64,000 nucleotides of DNA, from contig VCJN01002623.1 of assembly GCA_006384855.1 (NCBI GenBank), forward strand, positions 29,664 through 93,663, in the 5' to 3' direction. Shown in pieces: positions 10,400 through 20,459 of the stretch; positions within the stretch are counted from its first letter, which is position 1; the number at the start of each line of letters is the position of its first letter. The notes under the pieces are model-generated. The model worked only from the letters and a program-made list of their open reading frames with translations, was not told where the DNA came from and made no database searches. A program made the translations under genes and the position numbers. This stretch comes from Tetraselmis striata (lineage: Eukaryota > Chlorophyta > Chlorodendrophyceae > Chlorodendrales > Chlorodendraceae).

Positions 10400-13300
10400 C
10401 GCGCCCCGCCGTCAGTCCGGGACATTACTGAGGATGAGGGCCAGGCACGCCCTCGCCCATGGGCAACTTCTGCCGGGGACACTACAATGCCGCAGATGAT
10501 AATGATACCGCTGCTTGGTCATCATCATCATGATGGCATTAGTGCTGATCCCACGGTGTTCCAGGTCCGGGGCAGCGCTACCGGGCCGGTCCTATGAGGC
10601 TAGGACCAGTCTAGGTCCTTAATGGAGGCATCCGCGCATAAATAAGAATGGGCCACCTGTATACTTAGGCATTGCCGGACAACACGGGGGGCTGCGCACA
10701 GACGTTACCCTCACCAATGATACATCAGACTGGCCAGGCCGCATCTCAGCGCAGGCGCACCACCCAGGTACTGTCCGTCATCCAGTTGGGCCGACACCTC
10801 TTCTGCACCCCGTCCCATTGACCACACCTCCCCCCTGGCAGCCCTACCCACACCCCTCTCACACTTCCTGGGGGCCGCTGCTACTCAAGGTGCCCCATGC
10901 TCATGGGCAGGGCGTCAGGCTGATGGAATGCCAGAGCCTGATTGACGGTCTGTCCCCACTTCTCGCTCAATCTGTTGTGCTCCGCTTTAATGACGGTCGC
11001 GTTCCCCTCTCGCCCCCCCCCCCCCCCCCCTCCCCCTTCGCCGCCGCCGACAGCCCGCTGAGCTGCAGTGGCCACCAAATATGCCGTCCCAGACCACCAC
11101 CCGGCGTTCGTCGTGCCCAGTTCACAGCCCACAGCCCGCCGTGCCGCCGCGCAGCCTGGGTCCCACCTCGGCCGCGCCGTCCGCCTCGCTTTGATTTGGG
11201 TGGCTGGCCGCCATGCGTGCTTCGGAAAACTTGGGAAGCCTGGTTCCACGTGATTGTGATAACGACGACGGATGGCGAATAGACCCCGAGCCGATGTGAG
11301 GGATATAGTTGGCCGGAAAGAACTGGTGCTAAGGAAGGGGGGGTGTGCATCGTCAACGTGCTGGGACGCGCAGGCGGCATGCAAAGAGGTCGTATCTTAT
11401 ATAACCTAGGGCACGGTGATGACCTGCAGAGGCGGGGTTTGGACGGGTGGCGCGGGTTGGTCGCCAATATTGAATGTGGGTTGCTGCAGATGAACGGACG
11501 AACGACAAGATATTTTGTGAGTCTGGGGTTATAATACACGGGCAGCTTGATACAGCGACCATTTATATCGATAAAATACGCTAATGGGAACCACGCATTT
11601 ATTACTACGCGCGCCCACAATCTCCTATCACGCGCGCACCGCGCGGTGTTGCGTATGTATACACCTTCTCACAAAAGTCTTGCCCCACTTGTCAAGCATC
11701 AATTGTACATTGGCCCATTATGAGCCCTCACCTTCGTTTCCGGCCGCGCCCTTCCACGTGTCATACATACGTGAACACGACATCATGCGTGGGGGGAGCC
11801 ATAAGTGGCGTGTGGTGTGCTCTCGTTGTAAAAGCCATACGTGTGCGTGTCATCATTGTTCAAAGTTGGTGATGAATTTGATAACCCAATGTCACCAGGG
11901 CACGAATTTGTATATCGCACCTATATGCATTCTATCTGTACGGATGCACGCCAAGAGTTAGCTCTACCATCGTAGAGCACATTCACAAAGGCGCGCTGTG
12001 CCCACCGTCGGCATGCAAGCAAGTGAGCAGTTCCCGCAAAACGGCCAATACTGCGATTAGGGCTCAAAAGCCAGCCCATCTACAACTGTTGTCCGCATTC
12101 AATGCGCCCTTGTTAGAGCCGGGGTTCAGCCCATACTGCGCAGGGGTGCAGCCCCCGAGTCAGCGGGTGGGTCCATATATATGGTCACCTGCTAGGGAAT
12201 CGTACAGGGTATGTGGTAGGGCTGGCCATCGATACGCTCCCATATTCTGCTATTGGGCTGCGCCTAGCGGGCCCCTAAGCGGGAAAAATGCGCCCGTGCG
12301 GGGCGAGTAAATCGCCTTTTTATCGGGATGTGGCCCGCGTGGTAAGCCACTGTACTAGGGTTTGTAGGAGAACCTATACCTATTTGCATCGCCCCCCCCC
12401 CCCCCCCCCCCTACTTCCCCTCGGTGATATTTCCACCGAGGGCCCCGGTAGGGTTCGAACCTCCGCAGAGCGGAATCACGAGCGTAACAGGCAGCCCCCC
12501 CCCCCCCCCCCCCCCCCCCATCCGCCACCTATCACATATCAAGCCGTTGATAAATATTCGAAGTTAATCATATCATATAAGTGCGCCACTGTACCACTGT
12601 CTCGGCGGTCGGCGGCGCCGGTGCTGACGTGGCGATATACACAGATACGTACATGTCAAGACTTACGAGGGGGGACTATATCTATGCAAAATAAACGCGT
12701 TTAATTTACCTCTTGCTTCGCAAACGCCAACTCGGCGACCTCGCTCGCTAGCACCCCGAGGCCACAACGAAAGCAGGTGTACAGAAAATCTCTACTTGGA
12801 GATACGCAAGTCGCTAGATAGTTAAAGCAGAATATATTAGGCCCCGTCAGAATTGTAAGTATGTTTCGGGAACCCCCCCCCCCCCCCCTTCGATTTGCGC
12901 CCTCCCCCCTTTCCATATGTTTTGTAGATGCATGATGTACTGCTCAATGTACCGTCCCCAACATTGTGAGGAAACTCCCACAATTGCGCATCAACATGTC
13001 CCTATTGTGCATAGATGTGTCTATGCGCAACCATGGCAGCAACGTTAAGAGCACAAACCACATTATTACAATGGTTTGTGCCTTGACCCCCACCCTTCCG
13101 GCTTGCGCAATTGTGGCTTGCGAAATGATCGGGCTGCGCCTACCATACAAAGCCGGTACGTTTATGTGGATGATGGCTAGCTGATGTCTGCTATTGGCCG
13201 CTTCATTGTTGCTCCCGAGGCCGGCTGTTGATGTTGTGCAGGCTGCACGCACGATGGTTGTGGTTGTAGCGCGCCTCTTACCAATCTCTAGTATGCGTGC

Positions 13301-13630
13301 ATGCGGCTTTTGCTCCCGTTAGCCTTGAAGCCTCTGACATGGTACATATCGTCATCGCCGTCCATGCATACATCGATCTCTGGCACACGGGCACAACGTC
13401 TTGAATAACATACAATTGTTGATAAATAAAGGCCCCATTTGGGTCATGGGATGTGCATGCACGCCCATTGCACATAGCATCGGATCCAACACATCGATCT
13501 CTTGTGCTCATCATAGGTCATGTGCCTCTTGTTGCCCCTGATGTATAGAACCCTGACTCCGGTATGTCGCAACAATATTTGTTAGGTGTACTCGTACCGA
13601 TACTCGGCTGCTGTGATCAATACTCGTACA
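10400..13630. other. Intergenic stretch with a decayed exon copy and C-runs
   Basis: Apart from the inverted exon copy at 10,905-11,020 I find no gene here. C-runs occur at about 11,010-11,030, 12,391-12,410, 12,494-12,519 and 12,872-12,888. The promoter of the minus-strand CSTPP1 homologue should lie at the left end. Confidence 0.5.
10905..11020 (+). pseudogene. Inverted, decayed copy of CSTPP1-homologue exon 4
   Basis: The plus strand here reads GGGCAGGGCGTCAGGCTGAT and continues GGAATGCCAGAGCCTGATTG. The minus-strand exon 4 of the CSTPP1 homologue (9041-8936), with its acceptor, reads GGGCAGGGCGTCAAGCTGAT and GGACTGCCACAGCCTGATGT. Similarity continues with small gaps through CTCGCTCAATCTGTTGTGCT and CCGCTTTAATGACGG to a C-run that also follows the true exon's donor region. 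The copy lies about 0.6 kb upstream of the gene's start, in opposite orientation, and none of the other exons accompany it. It is most likely a dead partial duplication. Confidence 0.75.
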
Positions 13631-13637
13631 ACGCGAT

Positions 13638-15096
13638 TTACCGGCACTCGGCTGCCCGTGTACCGGATATATGGCTAAATATGCGGCTGCCCGCATGTAT
13701 ATGACATGCCCGGATATTTTGTATTGCTTGCATCAGCTCCGGCATTGCCCTTGGGTCGCCCATGCCTCTTTTGTCTGAGCATGCTGTCAGAAACTCCTCG
13801 TGCTCTACCACCGTCATCGTCACATGATGGACGAGCTCAAAGGTTAGGGTCGGGTCTAGGTCGGGCACCAAAAGCTCCCGCATTTCGTAGCAGTTGTGGT
13901 CCCGCAACCAATTCTCGAGTAGCGGATACAACGGGGGCATGCCGCCTCCCGGCGGCCTGCCGTCCCATGCGACGACGTTGGCGGAGCGCTCGTGCTCGGC
14001 GGGGTCGAAGACGCGGGATTAAAAGAGGCGCTCCGCGACTTGCTCTTCGCTGGTGAGTGCCTTGTTGGCCTTGAAGCGGCGTATGTGGGTGACCCGGGCC
14101 TCGTGCAAGTCGCCCACTGCCGCAAACGTGCGAAGCGTGGTGTCGAGTAGGTCGAGGGCGTCCTTCTTGGTGCGGGTAGTGGCGTAGGGCGCCCGAAGCG
14201 TTGCCATAGTTGTTGCTGCCGCGGACTCTGCGGCCTCGTGGAAAAGGCCATAGCACAGGACGAGTCGGTACTCGTCCTAGGATGCCGTCTTGTTCGCCTC
14301 CTCGAGTAGAAGTTCGCCTCGTCGCGCCGGGGCTTGAAGAGGGTGGGGCGTCGTACGCTCAAAGGGGGGAGGGGGGTCGTGGTAGGCGCAGAGTAGTAGG
14401 TCGATAGGTTGTTGACCTGCAGTTTCAACACTTGCAAAATCGTAAGCGTTGCCTCCGTGATTGTCTGCTCCACAGGTCTTGCCGTCGGGAGTTTTTTTCT
14501 GTGGGTTTATGGTCGTTCGAGGAACCGCCTGCCTTCTTACCGCCCACCATCGTCCTAGCTGGGTGGTGTAGGGAGTGGGTGAGTCGGTCAGTAGCGTATA
14601 CTCGCGAGTAGTCACACCTTGCGCCCCTACGAGAGGGGCGATGCCGTCGCGCAAGTTAAGCTGGCGCGAAGGCAGAAGGTGGACTCCCGTCGTTGCTCCG
14701 GAGCGCCATATAGCAGGGCTGACTGGGGTTGGCGCGTGCGCTTGCTAAACCTAGCGGCGTTGCTAGCGCGGAATACGAAGCGGCCGTATGCCCGGTGTAA
14801 TTCGATCCTCTCCATTACCAATATGACCAATACGTAACTACAACGGACCGTCGCGGCCGCGTACGAACGACAGCACGGCCGGCCTGGTCAACCCGCCATC
14901 GGCACTCCTGCGGCCAAGAGTAGTGTGCAGCCGCGTCGGCTCGACGGAAGCTGGCGTTCCGTCTCTCGTGGTTTAGGTCGTCGGGATGGGCTCGACCACA
15001 CACGGCGCGTTGTCCAGATGGCGACCCAGATGCTGAAGGTCTCGGAAGACGCTGAAACGGCTCCCCCCGAATGTCAGAATTCAAATCGGCATTCAC
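13638..15096 (-). pseudogene. Coding relic of unknown type, perhaps from a mobile element
   Basis: Several minus-strand frames carry protein-like sequence with balanced composition, for example ALDLLDTTLRTFAAVGDLHE at about 14.1 kb and PLLENWLRDHNCYEMRELLV at about 13.9 kb. They resemble the helical, charged style of retroelement gag proteins, but I recognise no motif and cannot assign a family. The region looks broken, with a few interruptions, and is treated here as a fossil. It borders the cyclase exon at 15,158. Function is unknown; an element origin is a guess. Confidence 0.35.
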
Positions 15097-15157
15097 TCTG
15101 GGCCAATCTATTCAGGCGTGGTTGGGCGCAAGAATCCGCGATTCTTTTTCTTCGCAG

Positions 15158-15582
15158 ATACCGTCAACACGGCCAGCCACCTGGAGAGCTCTGACTTTGA
15201 GCAGTGCATTCAGGGAGCGAGGCCGCGTATCTGGCTTCCAAGGCGCAGGCCAACGACACCCGTGGCAAGGCGAGCCACGTTGGGTGATTCAGGAGGCGAC
15301 TGCGACTTCAAGGGCAAGGGGCAGATGTGCTGCTGGCTGGCATGCGTCGGGGAATGGCAGCATGGGTTCGACCAGAGTCTTGCCGAAGGTGGCAGTATGA
15401 CGGCGGGGGAGAGCCAAGCGGCCAAGCGCGCCGCTGCAAACCGCCTCCTTCTCCGCCATTCTTCGCTCACCGGCACCACGGAAAGGCTGGGCCCTGCTCG
15501 CGAGAAACTGGCCAAGCTCACAAGGTCGTTACGATTGTCGTTGGAAGCCGCTGTGTCCCCCCAACGCGCTGCACAGCCTTAA
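15158..15582 (+). CDS. Isolated exon of a class III nucleotide cyclase
   Basis: Class III cyclases make cAMP or cGMP. After a pyrimidine-rich acceptor (TTCTTTTTCTTCGCAG) the frame reads (G)[16 protein letters not shown], which is the signature that follows the catalytic FGD. The splice falls in the Asp codon in phase 1. About 45 residues on comes [18 protein letters not shown], matching the VKGKG-x-M-x-x-(Y/W)WL end of cyclase domains. The reading frame runs to a stop at 15,580, and a TGTAA poly(A) signal lies at 15,740. No upstream cyclase exons are visible: the next 1.5 kb to the left is the relic described above. It may be a truncated gene, a dead fragment, or the last exon of a gene with a very long intron. 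The central part is unusually divergent. Confidence 0.55.
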
Positions 15583-16033
15583 AGCGCCGCCGAGGGATTT
15601 GGCGGAAGCTTGACTGACAGGCTTGACATCAAGCTTGCTGAGGCATTGCAGCCCCTTTGGCGCCCTCAGTTGCAGCCACCGCTGAGATGCAGTGGTTGTG
15701 ACGCTTATTTGCCATGGGGCGACCATTGTTTTTTTTTCTTGTAACAGGTTTTCAGCAGGACGACCCCGCGCTGGGCCAGCAATGACGTGCGGAGTGAGAG
15801 CATATCCGCGCGTCGCTCTACGCGCACAATGCCGAAAGCGGGCCGAGGAAAGTGAGGAATGGGTGTGCGCTTGATTCGGTGGGGGTGATGGGGGTATTGT
15901 TGGGGTTTCGATGGCATAGATACAGCGCACAGTGGCAGTGCGCAGTCTTGCAAGGTGTGAAGCTACTACTAATATGGGTACAGCTGCGTCTTGGTTGAGG
16001 TCATGGGGCTGCGAGCATAGCCGTCATCACGTT

Positions 16034-16343
16034 CTACTCGGACTTGTCAGTGAGCCGCACTTTGGTGGGCAGGGGGATGCCCAGGCGCTGCACGCCCTCG
16101 GCAAACTCCTCCAGGCTGATCTGCCCGTTGCCGTCCGAGTCGAGGCGGTTGAAAAAGTCCTTGATGAGGCCCCACGTCGATCGTCTGCATGTCCACCTTG
16201 TTGTCGACCAGCGTGGGGCGGAGGAACTTGTAGCCGACCGCCTCGCGCGGGAACTCCTTGCTGGCCTTCTCGGGGTTGGCGGCGTACGCGGCGCGCTCCA
16301 CCTCCCATGCCTTCCAGCGGTCCAGGCGCTCCGCCACCTGCAT
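16034..16343 (-). CDS. Small EF-hand protein, with an apparent frameshift
   Basis: A calcium-binding protein. From an ATG at 16,343 the frame reads MQVAERLDRWKAWEVERAAY and continues through FPREAVGYKFLRPTLVDNKV. The second part, in another frame, reads WGLIKDFFNRLDSDGNGQIS followed by LEEFAEGVQRLG, a complete EF-hand loop (D-S-D-G-N-G-Q-I-S-L-E-E), and ends TKVRLTDKSE. The frame changes at about 16,170-16,185 with no plausible intron there, so either a one-base indel (real or in assembly) or a recent inactivation is present. A CAG acceptor at 16,338 allows the alternative that this is the last exon of a longer gene. The order of parts resembles flagellar EF-hand proteins, but I cannot name a family. 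It lies just downstream of the isocitrate dehydrogenase gene, on the same strand. Confidence 0.6.
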
Positions 16344-16517
16344 TGCATCCGGGGCACAGAGCAAGGTCTCAGGTCTGCTGGCGTGATACAGCTGCCGTAT
16401 CGAGGCGTCCGCGGTTGCTGATGAATGTTAGTAGGGATACTACAGGTTCCAGGACAACCCCACAATGTAAAAAAGGGACTTTGCATTAGCTAGCTAGAGC
16501 GCTCAGCTAAGGCTTCG

Positions 16518-16835
16518 GGATGGGGGCTTGCCCCGACTCGCATGGCTCAAATGGGCCGATGCCCAAACGGGTAGGGCGGACCTTTCGTTGTGGTGAGTGC
16601 CGGGTATTTTGATGGCGCAGTGTTTTCGGCGGTGATCCAACAGTGTTGGAAAGTCAGTCACTGGCCTCCACTTAGTATTGTGGAATGCTTCAGCAATTTG
16701 CTTGTTGACTATAACGAACCGTCGCCTACCCAGGGCTCTCCGTAACTGGATATCTGCCTAAACTGCGCCGTCGTAGAGACACTGCAAGGGTTTCACTGTT
16801 GCCAGTCCTGTCCCCGGGGGGCAGGGGGGGGGGGG
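16518..16835 (+). repeat. A-tailed SINE-like repeat family B, long copy
   Basis: It starts at GGGCTTGCCCCGACTCGCAT and runs through GGTAGGGCGGACCTTTCGTT, TTGCTTGTTGACTATAACGA and CGCCTACCCAGGGCTCTCCG to TTGCCAGTCCTGTCCCCGGG, where a G-run replaces the usual A-tail. It matches the copy at 60,373-60,685 over its whole length. It lies between the EF-hand gene and the isocitrate dehydrogenase gene. Confidence 0.8.
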
Positions 16836-16974
16836 GGGGGGGGGAGAAGGAGAAAAGGGTAGGCTTTCCTGTTTGTCCCAGGCGCGAAAAAAAGGCCTCG
16901 ACTAAACGCTAAATCCAAATAGCACTGGGAAGCCTCATCAGACCGGGCATGTGGGTATGTCTTGGTCACACTGG

Positions 16975-19900
16975 TCAAATAGCAGGGGCCGGTCTGAGGC
17001 TGGCAGAACCCACCGCGTCAATGAACTCCTCGGTGGTGAGGCCCTCCGGGCCGCAGAGGTCTTTGGTGCCGCGGCCGGTGGCCATCAGGTGGTGGCAGAT
17101 CTTGCGCATGACGCTGGTGAACTGCACAAGCTCGCTGTCGGGACGGCCCTGGGTTGGGATCCAGGGAGGCGGGGTCAGCGTCCCATCATGCTTCACGTCG
17201 GCCGGCATACAGCGCTTGCGATTGTGGTTTGAGGGGCGCGCATTGATGGAGATCCTCGCAGGATAATACGTGCGCCACACCTCATGCGAGGCCAGGCAAG
17301 AGGGTTCCAGGGGTGCGATACCGCGAGGCTCTCGGCGTGCTGCATGGCGCCAATCATGGCCTCCACCATGCCCAGAGGGTTCAGGCTGGTCTTCTCGCCG
17401 CGCAGGTGAGCCTCCCACATGTCTGCATGAAAGAGGCAGGGTGCGGGGCACGACCGACTCAGCGCAGGGCTCCAACAGCTCCGTGGGCATGCGCCGCCTG
17501 CCCAGGTCCAACCGCCCGCACGTACCTTTGCCCTATGTAGGGCAAAGCTATGTATCAGGGTGGCCAGGGTGGGGGGGTTGGGGGGGGCACCTGCGACGGT
17601 GCCGTGGCTGGCCTCAAACTCCTTGATCATGGTGCCGTCCTTTGCCTTGCCGATGAGGTTGCTGGTGATGAAGCCGGGCGAGCGGTGCACCTGCGCAGGG
17701 TGGGCGCAGGGGGGTGTACACGTCTGAGGGCGGCTACTAGAACACAGTCTGCCCACACATGCAGCAGTGACCCAGCAGCGCAAGTCCAGAACCCTCCCTG
17801 CTCCCGCCACTTTGATGCGGCCGTCAAGTTGCAATTGTATGGGTACCAGAAAACTGCAGCACAGCTGGCTGAGGTCTTAGCTCTCATGGTGAACGCCCAG
17901 CACGGTGCATCTTGCCAAATCTTTACTCAATATAACGGTGTTGGGGCGCCGGGGGGTCTAAAGGCAATCGAGCAGCAAACCTTAGCCTAAACCAAACCGT
18001 TAATTGAAATGGGGCAAGTATTGTGCCCAGGGTCTCATATACCCTATCTGCCTAGCATGAACCCTGCGTGACTTGATGCCTCCAGCCCAGGCTAATGACC
18101 CCCCCCCCCCCCTCTCCCCTTCCTCCAAACCCGGTTACAAGTTCGCAAAAGCGGCACAAAACAGGCAACAGCCTGGCCTGGTCCCAGGCAGGTGGCGGGA
18201 GGGCTGGGGCAGAGAGGGGTGGGGCTTGCAGCCACTGGCGCCTCACCTGGGCAACCTGGTCAGTGAGCATGTCGCCATCGTAGTTGTGGGCCTGCGGAGC
18301 GCAGCCGGTACGCAAGGTAAAGCCTACGCCTGGATGCCACAGTTGCGAACAGCACGCACTGCAGGACCAGCACGCGGCGAGCCGGTTGTCGCGCGTACCG
18401 CCATCCCGAAGCCGCCGTCCGTCCAACGGATGATCTGCATTGTCGCGGCGTCGCTGATGAGATGCTGCAGGGTGCCGCCGCTGCGCTCCAGCAGGCCGGC
18501 AGCCTGCACGCAGGGCGAGGAGGAGGGGTGGGGTTGGGGGGGGGGGGGGGGACTTCAGCGCAAGGGACCTGTGAAAACTGCTCTGCTGCGCGGCTTCAGT
18601 GCGGCGTGCTGGGGGAGAGGGGGCCACCTCAAACTTGGACTTGTAGTGGCGGTCAAAGACCTCCTTCATGGCGACCCAGAAGGTCTCCTGCCACTTGAAC
18701 ACCGTCTTCTTGGTCACCACGTAGGGCGTGACACCCACCTCCAGGCAGCGCTGTGCATGGCGGGGCGGCCGTGAGGGGCAACCACGCAAAAAAAAGTAGG
18801 CAGGCAGGCATGCAGGGCAGAATGCGGGCGATGTAGCTCGGAGCTCGTGGCGGCTGCATTAACTATGCTGAGGCGAACACAGATAAGAGAGGGGGGGGGG
18901 GGGGGGGGTGCTGAGGACAGGGGGCTCACAGTGAAGAAGTGGTGCGCGAGGTCGGGCACGTTGTCGAGCGGGTTGTGGTAGGTGACAGCCACAGACTGGT
19001 TGTCGCCCATGTAGCGGTCGTCCACAACGACGATCTCCGCCTACCGCAGCCACAAAGCGCAGCCCTCGTGAGCCACATGAGACGGCTGCTGGGGCTGCAA
19101 CCAACCGGGCGGCAGGCTGGGAGGGGGGGGGGGGGGGGGGGTTAGCGGCCCACCTTGGGGTCCTTGGGAGTGAACACTGTCGCCAGACGGCCCTCGCCCA
19201 CTGCCTTCCAGCCCGCGCCATACTCGCCGCCGACAGCGTGGCGCTCAAAGAGGACGGGCTGCCGGTGCGGGCACGCAAGCAGGGGGCGGGAGACCTCAGC
19301 TAGTAGGCCCGCCCAATGGGGGGGGGGGGTTTGCCGGAGCTATGGCATGCACTTTGGGGCGTGAGGGTGGCCGCCTGGTAGAAAGCAGGAGGCCGGGGGG
19401 GGGTGGGGGGGGGGGGGGCAAGTGACGGGAGATCGTTATGGACTGCATGAGGGGAGCTGCTGCACGCTTTGTCGGCGCACCTTGTCAAAGCCGAGCTTGA
19501 TGCCCTCGATGTGGATGGTGTCGCGGCTGATGGTGATGCCGTTCCAGCCGCGGCGCATCGCGCCGTTGGGGCTGCCCCATGTCTGCAGGGGCACGACAAG
19601 GCGGCTCAGATGAGGGCCTGACCAAGCGTCAGTGCGACAGCAGCGTGCTCCCCCCCCCCCCCCCCCCCCCCCCCCCCGGGGGGCTGTGCCTCCATCGACG
19701 GGCGTGTGACGTAGTGGAGACGGCTGCTACGCCACTGGGTGCTCTACCCGCCCTTGCTGGCCCCCGTGTGGCATCATCCACCCAGTTTCCCAAGGGGGTC
19801 TTCCACTACGGATGCCGGCGCACCTATAAGAACCCGCTTTAATGCCTCAGTTTGTGCATGTCTACCACCTTCCGTTAGGAAGCTTTACTGTACTTTCGCC

Positions 19901-20377
19901 AGTGTTCCATCCAAATCGGGCCTCCTGACAGTTATGGCAGGTTACTATTCGCAGTGTTCTAATAGGCAGTGCTGTGTCAGCACACTTGGGACGGGATCAC
20001 GTTAGGCTCAGGACGGCTCGCCGGGCTGGCCCCACCTTCTTGAGGCCAAACTTCTTCTTCTGCTCGGCTGAGGGCGTAATGGTGGGCTCCTTGAAGATGG
20101 CCTTCAGCTTGGCGCCAGCCGCCACGGCGTCGCGCAGCACCTGGTCTTCCGTGTCGTCGCGCGACTTGCAGCTAAGGTCGAAGTACTCCCACTTGCTGGT
20201 GTCCACGTGCGGCTTGATCCACTTGTCCAAGATGAGGTTGGAGCAGTAGTGCGTCATCTCCTCGCCCGCGATGTACACCATCGGCGCCGCCACCATTTTC
20301 GTCTCGCTCGCAGCAGCCGAAGCGAAGCCCCGCGCCATCAGGCGCGGGGCCAGGCGGGACAGCGGTCCCACAGTCAT
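16975..20377 (-). CDS. IDH: Isocitrate dehydrogenase, homodimeric type, probably NAD-dependent, mitochondrial
   Basis: Converts isocitrate to 2-oxoglutarate in the TCA cycle. Ten exons join in phase: 20377-20036, 19582-19481, 19258-19154, 19040-18930, 18750-18628, 18503-18399, 18291-18247, 17690-17591, 17422-17322 and 17148-16975, giving 435 residues. The first 25-30 residues (MTVGPLSRLAPRLMARGFAS) look like a mitochondrial presequence. Family marks are GSPNGAMRRGWNGITISRDT, TPYVVTKKTVFKWQETFWVA, the IDH/IMDH signature HNYDGDMLTD, and IKEFEASHGTVADMWEAHLR. In NADP enzymes the cofactor loop reads GTVTRHYR; here it reads GTVADMWE, with Asp345-Met346 where Arg-His binds the NADP phosphate. This matches what I remember of the NAD-type enzyme of Ostreococcus. 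The start of the last exon is uncertain, since an upstream acceptor would add about 23 residues in frame. Confidence 0.9.
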
Positions 20378-20459
20378 CGTGCGTGCAGAGCGACCGTGCT
20401 CCCACAATCGGCACTGCGGGGGGACGGGGGGGGGGGGGGGGGGGGGGGGGGGGAGTGTA

